Part shown: piece by piece, positions 26,089 through 35,263 of the stretch
Layout: each line of letters begins with the position of its first letter
Position numbering within the stretch: position 1 is the stretch's first letter
Source of the DNA: CAVPDA01 sp963702495
Lineage (GTDB): Bacteria > Pseudomonadota > Gammaproteobacteria > Burkholderiales > Rhodocyclaceae
Direction of reading: 5' to 3'
Length of the DNA: 64,000 nucleotides
Assembly (NCBI GenBank): GCA_963702495.1
Contig: CAVPDA010000003.1
Span: 434,001 to 498,000, forward strand
Translations under genes and position numbers: made by a program
The notes under the pieces: generated by a model
What the model saw: the letters and a program-made list of their open reading frames with translations, nothing else
Databases searched by the model: none
What the model was told of the DNA's origin: nothing

Positions 26089-27230
26089 ATGAAGCGCTCG
26101 ACATCAGCAGCAGTCATCTCGGTTTTCCTCGCCAGTGCCATTGCCCCGGCGGCGTTCGCCAAAGGCCCGCCTAGCGGCGGCGGCGAAGAAACATCCAGCA
26201 ACAACCTTTCCTATCCGGCCGTGTTTCCCTCGACCGGAGTTACCCTCGCCGGCACAGAGGGCGCGTGGAACCTGACCGGGGTTCTGGGCAACGGATTGTC
26301 GTACGGCTGCGCCATCCCCGAAACCATCGGCACCACCACCTATCCGAACACCTCCTGCGTCAGTACCGAAGGGGTGTATCTGCATGACCTCGACGCGTGC
26401 ATCGCCGGACCGTGTGCCCTGCGCGCGAGCGGCGGTCGAGCCGATCTACTGGCAAAAGAACGCCGCCAACGTGTGGCAGGCCGATCGCTGGGTCCGGCGA
26501 TTCCAGCCAGTCGGACCGCAGACGCCACTCACCTCGACTGGGGCGACAATCTGGAAAGCGTGTCCTGGAGCGCCAGTTCGATCATCCGCGTGGAGACCGG
26601 CCCCTTCGCCACCCTCGCCGCGACTCAGACCGGATTCCAGATGTGGCACGTGTTCGGCCAGGGCACGACCGAGCTGTGGGGAGTCCATGCAGTGAGCGCG
26701 GCCCAGCCCTATGTCTATGAGTCGCCCTATGCCTTCATCGTGACGCCGACGGCGCGGCTGAACATGGCCAAGCTGGAAGCCGGGGCCAGCACCTGCCCGA
26801 CTGAGTACGAGCCTTCGGACTTCTCTCCTGTGTGGAATTCCGTTACCAGCAGGTGGAGCGATACGTTCTTCCTGCGCGACATCCCCTACACGGCTGAACT
26901 GGCGATCAGCGGCAAGTTCGTCTATGGCTATGTGTGGAACCTGCGCAAGGATCCGATGCCCGCGGGGGCCTCCAGCAAGGCAGGATGGTGGCGGCTGACG
27001 TTCTACTCGCCCGACGTGCTCCTCAACGGGTCGCAGACGATCGAGTTGGTTCCGCCTATCCTGCTGGGGCGGCACCCTGCGGCATTGCCTACCGTTGCAG
27101 CTGCAGAGGGCGGGAGGAGGAAGGCGATACCGGCCCGCTCTATCGCCCGGTAATCGATGCGGTGAATAACCTGACCTACATCGACATCTGCATCACGGCA
27201 GCGAAAGGTGGCGGCGGCCGCACCAAGTAA
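26089..27230 (+). pseudogene. Secreted protein of unknown function, frame broken three times
   Basis: Starts at ATG 26089 with GGAGGA upstream and a clear signal peptide (AAVISVFLASAIAPAAFA), then a glycine-rich start and a domain with NNLSYPAVFPS. About residue 110 the coding character jumps to another frame (PIYWQKNAANVWQADRWVRR), returns near 26535 (LDWGDNLESVSW), and shifts again near 27105 to finish as NNLTYIDICITAAKG at 27230. Correcting three single-base indels gives ~380 residues. The gene is either decayed or carries sequence errors; adding one G to the GGG near 27111 would repair the last break. Homologous-looking secreted proteins are not functionally known. Confidence 0.55.
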
Positions 27231-27498
27231 TGACCGGATGTGACCCGGTCGGCGGCAACACTGGCCCGTGGAGCGCGCACTTCTTCACGGGCCTTCTCGC
27301 ACACGCTTTCGGCCCCGGCGGCAGCCTCGGCAGAAGCGTCGGCGCGGGCGAAGTTCGATGGACGGCGCGATGCTTTCGGGTTCCGCGGCGTTGCGTTTCC
27401 GCGGCTCGCGAGTTGGCTTTCGGCGTCCCCGGAGGCTAGAATTCTCGCGTCGCACGATCCAAGTCGGCTTTTTCGCGACGCCTATCAAGGAGGGTCAG

Positions 27499-27840
27499 AT
27501 GGCAGGAAAATTTGAATTGAAGAAGGCCACGAACGGACAGTTCCACTTCAACCTGAAGGCAGGGAACGGCGAGGTGATTCTTTCGAGCGGCATGTACAAG
27601 GCCAAGGCGGACGCCGAGAACGGCATCGCGTCGGTGCAGAAGAACGCCGCCGACGAAGCCCGCTTCGAGCGCAAGACCTCCGCCAAGGGAGAACCGTTCT
27701 TCGTGCTCAGCGCCGCCAATGGCGAGGTGATCGGCAGGAGCGAGATGTATGCTTCCGCCGCCTCGATGGAAGGCGGCATCGCCTCGGTGAAGAAGAATGC
27801 GGCCGACGCCAAGGTCGTCGATCTGAGCGAACAGGTCTGA
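27499..27840 (+). CDS. YegP-like protein, two DUF1508 repeats
   Basis: 113 residues from ATG 27499 with AAGGAGGG upstream (the frame is open further upstream without signals). It consists of two DUF1508 repeats: FELKKATNGQFHFNLKAGNGEVILSS-type block ending in GIASVQKNA, and FERKTSAKGEPFFVLSAANG-type block ending in GIASVKKNA. The family is compact, cytosolic and of unknown function. A rho-independent terminator follows 20 bases after the stop. Confidence 0.9.
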   Translation: MAGKFELKKATNGQFHFNLKAGNGEVILSSGMYKAKADAENGIASVQKNAADEARFERKTSAKGEPFFVLSAANGEVIGRSEMYASAASMEGGIASVKKNAADAKVVDLSEQV

Positions 27841-27860
27841 CGCTCCGCCCCGACGCACTG

Positions 27861-27892
27861 ACGGCCCCTTCGCTGCGGGCCGTTTTCTTTTT
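27861..27892 (+). terminator. Rho-independent terminator
   Basis: ACGGCCC (27861-27867) pairs with GGGCCGT (27877-27883) around a 9-base loop and is followed by TTTTCTTTTT. It ends the YegP-like gene's transcript. Confidence 0.85.
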
Positions 27893-27975
27893 CGCCGGGA
27901 GCACCCGCGGCGTTCGCTCCGCGCAGCGCAAGTTGGCTTACCATTCGCCATGGACCCGAAAAACTGGAGCACGCC

Positions 27976-28311
27976 ATGCGATGCCTGCCCGTTGCCTTAG
28001 TTGCCTTAGTCGCCCTATACCTGCTGGCCGCCCCGAGTGCAGCCACCGCCGCCGACACCAGCCGCGGCAAGGCACTGTACGAATCCCGTTGCGACAAGTG
28101 CCACGACCTCAGCGTGCATAGTCGCAACCCGCGCAGCGCCCGCACCTTCGACCACATTCGCGCCTTCGTCGCGCGCTGGGACAGGGAACTGGGCGCCGCC
28201 TGGACCGACGAGGATGTCAACGAGGTCGCGCGCTACCTCAATGAGAAGTACTACAACTTCCCGTGCCCGCAGTCGGTGTGCAAGGCGCAGCACGCCAGAG
28301 CCGCGCGCTGA
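27976..28311 (+). CDS. Small c-type cytochrome
   Basis: 111 residues. Signal peptide (ALVALVALYLLAAPSAATA), then GKALYESRCDKCHDLS with a single CxxCH haem site (CDKCH). A distal Met is not obvious, so the sixth haem ligand is unclear. The rest is short and helical, with the family-like WTDEDVNEVARYLNEKYY. It would be periplasmic and could take part in electron transfer, but its partner is unknown. Confidence 0.85.
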   Translation: MRCLPVALVALVALYLLAAPSAATAADTSRGKALYESRCDKCHDLSVHSRNPRSARTFDHIRAFVARWDRELGAAWTDEDVNEVARYLNEKYYNFPCPQSVCKAQHARAAR

Positions 28312-28454
28312 GATTCGCGGGGCCGGGCGAGCCTCCCGCCGCATTACGCCTGCGTATCGGTCGATAGAGGAATCTTCGCCCGCGGCGTTTCCGCCGATGA
28401 TCTAATTGCCTCCCGCAAAGCCGCGCGTCGCGCGGCGACTAACCGGAGGTGCAG

Positions 28455-29540
28455 ATGTCCGAGCAAGCGAGCGAAACCCGCGAAATCCGCATCAATCCCA
28501 TCGTGCCCGCCGAGTCGGTGCTGGTGGCCACGGCCCGCAGCATGCGCCCGAAGAAGGCCGAGGAACCGGCGCCGCGGGACGTACGCAAGCGTTCGGACAC
28601 GTGCCCGTTCTGCGTCGGCAACGAGGACAAGACGCCGCCAGCGATCGCGGTCTATCCGCCGCAGGGAGGCTGGGCCATCCGCATCGTCGAGAACCTCTAC
28701 CCGGTGCTGGGCGACGACCGCAGCCAGAGCAACTTCAGCTTCGGCCTGCAGCAGACCATCGACGGCTATGGCCGGCACGAGGTGATCATCGATCACCCGG
28801 AGCACGGCGCCGCCGTGCACGAGATGGACGAGGCGCACCTGCAGATGCTGCTGCGCGCCTACCGCGAGCGCATGGCCGCCCTGTTCGCGAGCAACCCGCG
28901 GCTGCGCTATGTCCTCGTGTTCAAGAACTTCGGCCCGGCGGCCGGCGCCAGTATCGCCCACACCCACAGTCAGATCATCGCCATGCCGGTGGTGCCGGAG
29001 AACGTCGCGATGGAGGTGGGGAACAGCCGCGCCTTCTATCACAAGCATCATCACTGCATCTTCTGTGCCCTGATCGACGAAGCCCTGACCTTCGAAGCCA
29101 CCCTCTACGACCGGGCTTCCGGCGCCATCCGCCGCAAGATCAACGTCGGCCAGTACGTGGTCGAGCGCGGCGAGAAGTTCATCGCCATCAAGCCCTTCGC
29201 CAGCCGCTACGAGTGGGAGGTGCATATCCTGCCCCTGGTCCATCGCAGCGATTTCATCGCCACGCCGGAGGAAGATCTGGCGGACCTCGCCCGCGTTCTG
29301 CGGCGCACCATGGCGCGCCTCGATGCCGTGATCGGCGGCGCCCAGTACAACTACTTTCTGCACTCGGTGCCCCACGACGGCAGCGAGGCCGACAATGCCT
29401 CCAGCTACCACTGGCACCTGGAGATCTGTCCGCGCACGTCGATTCCCACCGGCTTCGAACTCGGCTCTGGCCTGTTCGTCAATACCATCAGCCCGGAGGC
29501 GGCCGCGCAGCGACTCCGCGACGCGCTTATCGACGCGTGA
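28455..29540 (+). CDS. Galactose-1-phosphate uridylyltransferase-like (HIT superfamily)
   Basis: 361 residues from ATG 28455 with GGAGGT four bases upstream. Two zinc cysteine pairs (CPFC near residue 50, CIFC near 200) and two GalT-type lobes are seen. The active-site motif reads SIAHTHSQIIAMP, that is HxHxQ with HTH instead of the classic HPH, and a second histidine motif YHWHLEICPR is present. It resembles GalT/ADP-sugar phosphorylase enzymes in the HIT superfamily. The real substrate is open because no other Leloir-pathway gene is nearby. The FKBP-methyltransferase gene starts directly after its stop. Confidence 0.8.
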   Translation: MSEQASETREIRINPIVPAESVLVATARSMRPKKAEEPAPRDVRKRSDTCPFCVGNEDKTPPAIAVYPPQGGWAIRIVENLYPVLGDDRSQSNFSFGLQQTIDGYGRHEVIIDHPEHGAAVHEMDEAHLQMLLRAYRERMAALFASNPRLRYVLVFKNFGPAAGASIAHTHSQIIAMPVVPENVAMEVGNSRAFYHKHHHCIFCALIDEALTFEATLYDRASGAIRRKINVGQYVVERGEKFIAIKPFASRYEWEVHILPLVHRSDFIATPEEDLADLARVLRRTMARLDAVIGGAQYNYFLHSVPHDGSEADNASSYHWHLEICPRTSIPTGFELGSGLFVNTISPEAAAQRLRDALIDA

Positions 29541-30741
29541 ATGCGAAAGTCGAGGCGGCGCTGCGCTGGCGCAGCCGCCATGCCAGCCCACTGCGATCGC
29601 CGTTACTTCGCCGCCGCCGACTTGCGCCGCCATGACTTGCCCGTCGACCTCGCCGAGCGCCTTGCGCACTGCGCGGCGGGTGGGACCGTTTCGATCGAGA
29701 TGAAACCGGGCGAGGCGCTGCCCGATATCGACGCGCGACTGCGTCGCAGCCTGCGCAGCGAGCAGTTCAAGCGCGTGAGCCTGAACGGCGTGCCGATCGA
29801 GCTGCGGTCCGGCCGCTTCTACCCCTGCAGCCTGCTCCTCGGCGTGCCCGACGTTTCACCCGGCGAGCGCCGCGGCTTTCGCTGTACCGGCCGCGACGCG
29901 GACCGGTTCGAAGCCGACCTGAACCATCCCCTCGCCGGAGTTCCGCTGACGGTCGAAATCACCCCGCTGTCACGGTCCGGCAGCGTCGATGGGCCCGGCG
30001 CGCCGGTCCGGAACATCGCCGCCGCCCTGGCCGACAACGGCCCCGGCATGCAGGCGCCGCCGGCGGCGGGCGATACCGACTTCTTCTCCGGCAATCCATT
30101 CGCCCGCAGCGACGAGGGGGACGACACGCTGTTCTACCAGGCGCCGCGCCTGGTGCATCACCTCGACGCCACCGCCATCGAGCGCGTGCGTGCACTGTAC
30201 GGCCGCCTTCTCGTTCCGGGCATGGCGGTGCTGGATCTGATGAGCAGCTGGACTTCGCACCTGCCCGAGCACATCGAAGGATTGCGGGTGACGGGGCTGG
30301 GCATGAATCGGGAAGAACTGGAACGTAATTCGCGGCTGGCGCGCCGCGTGGTCCGCGATCTCAACTTCGATCCGGTGCTGCCGTTCGGCGACGGCTGAAT
30401 TCGATTCCGCCCTGTGCACCGTATCGGTGGAATACCTCACCCGGCCATCGGCGGTATTCCGCGAGGTGGCGCGTGTCCTGAAGCGCGGCGCACCGTTCGT
30501 CGTCACCTTCTCCGAGCGCTGGTTCCCGCCCAAGGTCGTGCGCATCTGGACCGAGCTGCACCCCTTCGAACGCATGGGCCTGGTGCTCGACTACTTTCGC
30601 CTGTGCGACGGATTCACCGGACTGGCAACCGAATCCGTGCGCGGCCTGCCACGTCCGCCGGACGACAAGTACGCCCGCGTGATACCCTTTTCCGATCCTG
30701 TCTATGCGGTGTCGGGCATCGCCGCGAAGAACACGGGATGA
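29541..30741 (+). pseudogene. FKBP-like/SAM-methyltransferase fusion, with a frameshift
   Basis: Starts at the base after the GalT-like stop. The N-terminal ~150 residues resemble an FKBP/SlyD-type domain (GRFYPCSLLLGVPD, DLNHPLAGVPLTVEI). A class I methyltransferase follows: YQAPRLVHHLDATAIERVRA, the SAM-binding VLDLMSSWTSHLPEHIEGLR (unusual motif I), and a C-terminal half EYLTRPSAVFREVARVLKRG, PFVVTFSERWFPPKV, HPFERMGLVLDYF. That half lies one frame off; removing one base at about 30390-30395 gives GDAEFDSALCTVSVEYL. The total length minus one is a multiple of three (399 aa). Either a sequence error or a disabled gene. Confidence 0.65.
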
Positions 30742-30969
30742 CGCTTCCTGCTCCAGCTTGCAGTGCGGCTCGCGTCTCGAGCCGCCCCGCCGCGGACGTG
30801 ACTTTGTGCCGCCGGGATCGGACGGGCCCGCGGAAACGTGAAGTAAGTCATCGAGAAAACATGACCTTAGAGGCACGCTAGGCGCCGATAACATGGCGTG
30901 AAGCGGCACTTTCCCTGCTCCATGCACTCCGCAATACCAATGACGCCCGCATTACGCGGTCTCAAGGCG

Positions 30970-32118
30970 ATGTCTGGCCACTTCTGGATCCGCATCTGGT
31001 CTCAGCTGTTCGCCGAGCTCTCGAGGCAGGAGCTCGGCTGGCTGGTATCACCGGTCAACCATATCTCGCTGCTGGCGAGGCGCCGCGCGGCCATGATCGG
31101 TTCGCGCATCCTGTTCATCGCTTCGCTCTTCGCCATCATCACGCCGCTGTGGATCATCGTGGACATGCTCACCCTGCCGTGGCCGGTCTGGCTCGGCATC
31201 GCGGTCGGGCGCATGTTCGCCACCCTCGGATTCATGGCGCTGGTGATCGCCTACGATCGCCCCGATAGCATGGCGGCGGTGCACCGTTCCCTCGCGGTCC
31301 TGATCGGGATCCCGATCGTGTTCTACATCTTCAGCTACTTCTTCCTGCACCGCTACGCCCTTACGGGCCTGCCGGCGGCGATGGTGTCCGGCTACAACTT
31401 CCTGCCCTTCGTGCTGGTGGCCGGACTGGCGATCTTTCCGCTCACGCTGGCGGAGAACGGGGCCTTCGTCGCCGCGGTCTTCCTCGTGCAGGCGCTGGCG
31501 GCGATCGCGCGCTGGCCCGAGATGAATCCGCTGTCGTTCGCGGTGGAGTTCTGGCTGCTCGCCATCATCGCCACCGTGGGCATGTTGGCGGGACTGTCCC
31601 AGCTCGCATTCATGATCGCCCTGGTGCGCGACGCCATCCGCGACCGCCTCACCGGCGCGTTCTCGCGCCATTCGGGAGAAGAACTGCTCGAACTGCAGTT
31701 CATCATCTCGATGCGCGCCGACACGCCCCTGTCGCTGGCGTTCATCGACCTGGACCGCTTCAAGAAGGTGAACGACGAGTTCGGCCACGACGTCGGCGAC
31801 CAGGTTCTGATCGAGGCCACGCGTCGCCTGCGCGCCACCCTGCGTACCGGCGACGTTCTGGCGCGGTGGGGAGGCGAGGAATTCATTCTGATCCTGCCCA
31901 GCACTCAGGCCGATCAGGCGGTCGCCGCCCTGGAACGTGTGCGCGTGGCCGGCCTCGGCAGCCGGCCCGACAACCAGACGGTGACCGCATCCTTCGGCGT
32001 CGCCGAGCGCCTTCAGGACGGTGCAGCCACCTGGCACGACCTGGTGGAGATCGCCGACCGGCGCATGTACGACGCGAAACGCGGCGGCCGCAACCGCATC
32101 GTTTCCACGCGCCACTAG
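30970..32118 (+). CDS. Membrane-bound diguanylate cyclase (GGDEF)
   Basis: About 382 residues from ATG 30970 (alternatives at 30898, 30922 and 30940, none with a good ribosome site). Six or so N-terminal membrane helices (for example SRILFIASLFAIITPLWIIV, LGIAVGRMFATLGFMALVIA, MVSGYNFLPFVLVAGLAIF) form a sensor. A GGDEF domain follows, with DLDRFKKVNDEFGHDVGDQV and the catalytic motif GGEEF intact. It lacks an obvious RxxD inhibitory site. It would make c-di-GMP at the inner membrane in response to an unknown signal. It converges with the decarboxylase gene. Confidence 0.9.
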   Translation: MSGHFWIRIWSQLFAELSRQELGWLVSPVNHISLLARRRAAMIGSRILFIASLFAIITPLWIIVDMLTLPWPVWLGIAVGRMFATLGFMALVIAYDRPDSMAAVHRSLAVLIGIPIVFYIFSYFFLHRYALTGLPAAMVSGYNFLPFVLVAGLAIFPLTLAENGAFVAAVFLVQALAAIARWPEMNPLSFAVEFWLLAIIATVGMLAGLSQLAFMIALVRDAIRDRLTGAFSRHSGEELLELQFIISMRADTPLSLAFIDLDRFKKVNDEFGHDVGDQVLIEATRRLRATLRTGDVLARWGGEEFILILPSTQADQAVAALERVRVAGLGSRPDNQTVTASFGVAERLQDGAATWHDLVEIADRRMYDAKRGGRNRIVSTRH

Positions 32119-32164
32119 TCGACGGCGGGTTCGCGCCGGCTGCTGCGCCCCGTGTAGAAGGCGC

Positions 32165-33608
32165 TCAGGCGCTCTCCAGGGCGAGGGCCGTCTCTTCGAT
32201 CAGATTCCACGCCGCCCGCACGTGCCGTTCCTCCGTCCAGGTCTGCCCGATGCACATGCGCAGCGTGTAGCGGTCGTTCAGCCGGGTATGCGTCAGATAC
32301 AGCCGGCCGCTGGCGTTGAGCCGCTCCAGCAGGCGCTCGGTCGCGGCCTCGCCGCCGACATGGCGGAAGCACACCAGATTGAGCGGCACCGGCGCGACGA
32401 GTTCGAAGCGGGGCGAATCCTCCACCCAGCGCGCGAACCGGCTGCGCCAGCTCGACATGACGCCGGACATGGTGGCGCAGTCCGTCCACGCCGTAGTGGC
32501 GGATCACGAACCACAGCTTGAGGGCGCGGAAACGCCGCCCCAGCGGCACCTGCCAGTCGCGGTAGTCGAACACGGCGCCGGATTCGGTCGCCTTGTTCTT
32601 CAGATACTCCGGCAGCACGCTGAGCGCATGGATCAGCGCGGCGCGGTCGGCGACATAGAAGCAGTCGCAGTCGAAGTTGGTGAACATCCACTTGTGGGGA
32701 TTGAAGCAGTAGCTGTCGGCGTGCTCGATGCCATCGTGCATGGCGCGCAGTTCGGGGCACAGCGCAGCGGTGCCGGCCATGGCGGCGTCAACGTGCAGCC
32801 ACAGGTTCTCCGCGCGGCAGACGGCGCCGATTTGAGCGAGCGGGTCGATGCCGTTCGAGGAGGTGGTGCCGAGGGTGGCGGCGACGAAGAAAGGCAGCCG
32901 CCCTGTCTGTCGGTCCTGCGCGATGGCCTGCCGCAGCAGCTCCGGCCGCAGGGCGAAGCGCTCATCGACCTCGATCAGGCGCAGATTGTCGCGCCCGATG
33001 CCGGCGATCTTCACCGCCTTCTCGATGGAGGAGTGGGCCTGGTTCGAGCAATAGGCGACGAGCTCTCCCCTGCAGCCGCGCTGATTGCTGGCGCCACCCG
33101 TGGCCCGCTCGCGCGCCGCCAGCAGCGCGCACAGCGCGGCGCTCGACGCCGAGTCCTGGATCACCCCGCCTCCCGGCCCGTCGGACTTGAACTTCGCCGG
33201 CAGTCCGAGCATGGCGACCAGCCAGTCCAGCACGTGGGTCTCCAGTTCGGTACAGGCCGGGCTCGTCGCCCACAGCATGCCCTGCACGCCGAGACCGGCC
33301 GCCAGCAGCTCGCCGAGCACGGACGGGCCCGAGCTGTTGGCCGGAAAATAGGCGAAGAAACCGGGTGACTGCCAGTGGGTGATGCCCGGCAGGATCAGCT
33401 TGTCAACGTCCTCGAGCATGGCCTCGAACGGCTCGCCCTGCCGCGGGGCGGCCGCCGGCAGTGCGGCCCGCAGATCTCCGGGCCGGGCCTGCGACAGTAC
33501 GGGAAGCGACTCGATGCGCGCGTAGTAGTCCGCGATCCAGTCCACCACCGCCCGGCCATGGCGGCGGAACTCTTCCGGCGTCATGTGAAAGCTGTCGATC
33601 TCGCTCAT
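32165..33608 (-). pseudogene. Group II PLP-dependent decarboxylase (aromatic amino acid type), frameshifted
   Basis: About 480 residues if repaired. The family order is clear: THWQSPGFFAYFPANSS near the start, SPACTELETHVLDWL, GGVIQDSASSAAL, YCSNQAHSSIEKA, ATLGTTSSNGIDPL, WLHVDAAMAGTA, and the PLP lysine in FNPHKWMFTNFDCDC. The frame breaks at about 32440, and the conserved C terminus (FELVAPVPLNLVCFRH, LNDRYTLRMCIGQTWTEE) continues one base off; dropping one base from the GGCC-like run restores it. The amino acid substrate (aromatic, glutamate, cysteine sulfinate) cannot be decided from the sequence. It is last in a minus-strand gene set that faces dsrA. Confidence 0.75.
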
Positions 33609-33617
33609 GCTCCTGTC

Positions 33618-33666
33618 GGGCGGGCCGTGCCCGCCACGCCTATGAGTCGGCGGGCACGGCCCGCCC
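33618..33666. repeat. REP/REPIN-like inverted repeat
   Basis: GGGCGGGCCGTGCCCGCC (33618-33635) and its exact reverse complement GGCGGGCACGGCCCGCCC (33649-33666) face each other over 13 bases, with CTGTC/GACAG continuing outside. It looks like a dispersed REP-like element between the dioxygenase and decarboxylase genes, or a strong stem-loop separating their transcripts. Confidence 0.6.
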
Positions 33667-33686
33667 TACGACAGTTTTGCCGCGGA

Positions 33687-34568
33687 TCAGACGGCGCTGA
33701 CCCGCTCGTAATAGCGGGCGCGGTAGTAGAGACGCTTGTGTTGCGGCGTTTCGATGAACGCGGCGCGGTCGTGCAGCACGTTGTTGCACACCAGCCCCAT
33801 GCCCGGTTCCAGCCGGCCGCGGAAGATGTAGGGCGAATCGGAGGCGAGAATCGCCTCCAGCGCCTTCACCGCCGAGCGCGTCGCGTCGTCGTCCTTCCAG
33901 ACGATGCTGCGGGTGCGGGCGGTGTAGCGCATGTGCAGGTAGCCCGACCCATCCACCGCAAACACCGGCCCCGGCTGATCGCCGCGCGCCACTTCGCCCT
34001 CCTCTTCGCGCGCGGGGATGGTCATGGCGTCCGGCGCCATGAGCGCGCGGATGTGCCCCGGATCCTCGTCGCGCAGCAGGATGTAGGCGATCTCGTGGTC
34101 CATGAGGGCATTCTCGCCGCCGCTGGCCGCCGGCCGCACGCAATGCAGGACCATGCCCCGCACCTGGCGCTCAGGCGGGTTGTAATAGCCGTCGGTGTGC
34201 CACTTGATCGGCCGCGTGGTGTACGGAATGTATGCCGTACGCGTGCCCTGGTCCGCCACCGCGATCGGTGTGATGCCGTCCTCATCGGACAGGTAGTTGC
34301 CGTCGAGGGTCAGCAGCCCCACCTGCCGGCCCAGCCGGCGTGGAATTTCCTTGTCCGGATCCTCGCCGCTGCGGCCGACGTAGATCGCCATGTTGGCGAC
34401 GGCGCAGCGGCCGACGAGCGCTGCCCGTTCGGCTGCGGTCAGTGCGCGCGGATCGTCGACCCTGACCAGCAGCTCGCCGATGTCCCTGGGGTGGCTGGCG
34501 AGCTTGCGCGCGCGCCACGCCCGGTACGCTTCGCCATCGTCCAGATCGAACTGCGCCGCCTTGGTCAT
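33687..34568 (-). CDS. TauD/TfdA-family dioxygenase (Fe(II)/2-oxoglutarate)
   Basis: 293 residues. The iron-binding facial triad is seen as KWHTDGYY (His124, Asp126) and NNVLHDRAAF (His266), with an Arg near 279-283 for 2-oxoglutarate. The family dioxygenates small acids such as taurine, releasing sulfite, or alpha-ketoglutarate-coupled substrates. This one is not close enough to TauD by eye to fix the substrate. It lies in the minus-strand gene set beside sulfur-relay genes, so a sulfonate or other sulfur compound is an attractive but unproven guess. The gene ends 6 bases before the upstream gene's stop. Confidence 0.85.
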   Translation of the reverse strand: MTKAAQFDLDDGEAYRAWRARKLASHPRDIGELLVRVDDPRALTAAERAALVGRCAVANMAIYVGRSGEDPDKEIPRRLGRQVGLLTLDGNYLSDEDGITPIAVADQGTRTAYIPYTTRPIKWHTDGYYNPPERQVRGMVLHCVRPAASGGENALMDHEIAYILLRDEDPGHIRALMAPDAMTIPAREEEGEVARGDQPGPVFAVDGSGYLHMRYTARTRSIVWKDDDATRSAVKALEAILASDSPYIFRGRLEPGMGLVCNNVLHDRAAFIETPQHKRLYYRARYYERVSAV

Positions 34569-34574
34569 CGATAC

Positions 34575-35156
34575 TTACTGCGTCGGCGCGGCGGTCGGCG
34601 CGGCAGTGGCAAACAGGTTGGCGAAAGCGCTCTTCAGCGTCTTCACCGCTTCCGGCGCCTCGATCGAGACCACCTGTTCCACCACCCACACCCGATCCTT
34701 TTCCGGCAGCACGTCCATCAACTGGTTGCCGACGTAGCGGGCGAAACCGTACTCCGGTTCGCCGTCGCGGAAGTCGAAGTGGGCATAGTCCTCGCTGCGG
34801 CGGTTGAAGAGATCGACGAAGGCCTGCCTGGCCTGGGCATGGTCGCCGTCGAGGAGATCCGCCTGGTTCTCGGCCAGCATCTCGGCCAGCCGAATCACCA
34901 GGGTAGTCATGAAGTCGCGCCTGCCCTCGGCATCGACATGGGGGAATACGAAACGGTCGGCGAGGTTGGCCAGGAACACCAGGTATTCGCGCAGGAAATC
35001 GAAGTAGGGCGGTCCGGTGACGATGTCGTAATCCGCCTTGCGCATGCTGCGCAGGGTCTGGATGCCGAGCCGCCACAGCGTCATGGCGACGACGGTCGCC
35101 AGTTGCTGCGGGTCGCGCGCCTTGCCTTTGGCGAACCACTTGCTTTTCGTGCGCAT
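34575..35156 (-). CDS. Conserved hypothetical protein in the dsr-associated module
   Basis: 193 residues, soluble, no signal peptide. Notable blocks are YDIVTGPPYFDFLREYLVFLA and RFVFPHVDAEGRRDF, then GEPEYGFARYVGNQLMDVLPE and a C-terminal alanine/threonine-rich tail. Helical and rich in aromatic residues. I recognise no family. Its position between a DsrC-like gene and a dioxygenase gene, with only 6 bases to the latter, suggests the same operon. Confidence 0.6.
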   Translation of the reverse strand: MRTKSKWFAKGKARDPQQLATVVAMTLWRLGIQTLRSMRKADYDIVTGPPYFDFLREYLVFLANLADRFVFPHVDAEGRRDFMTTLVIRLAEMLAENQADLLDGDHAQARQAFVDLFNRRSEDYAHFDFRDGEPEYGFARYVGNQLMDVLPEKDRVWVVEQVVSIEAPEAVKTLKSAFANLFATAAPTAAPTQ

Positions 35157-35189
35157 GATGCTCCGTTACCGCTGTTCGCAGCCGAATGC

Positions 35190-35223
35190 GCGCCGCAGGC
35201 AGCCGGATCCGTGCCTGCGGCGC
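35190..35223 (-). other. Strong GC-rich intercistronic stem-loop
   Basis: GCGCCGCAGGC (35190-35200) is the exact reverse complement of GCCTGCGGCGC (35213-35223) with a 12-base loop. It sits in the 107-base gap just downstream of the DsrC-like gene. No T-run follows, so it is more like an mRNA-stabilising or processing hairpin than a terminator. Further GCCTGCGG copies lie beside it. Confidence 0.55.
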
Positions 35224-35263
35224 CCGATCCGGCCTGCGGCTGCGGCGCCGCCGCTACGCTGCT

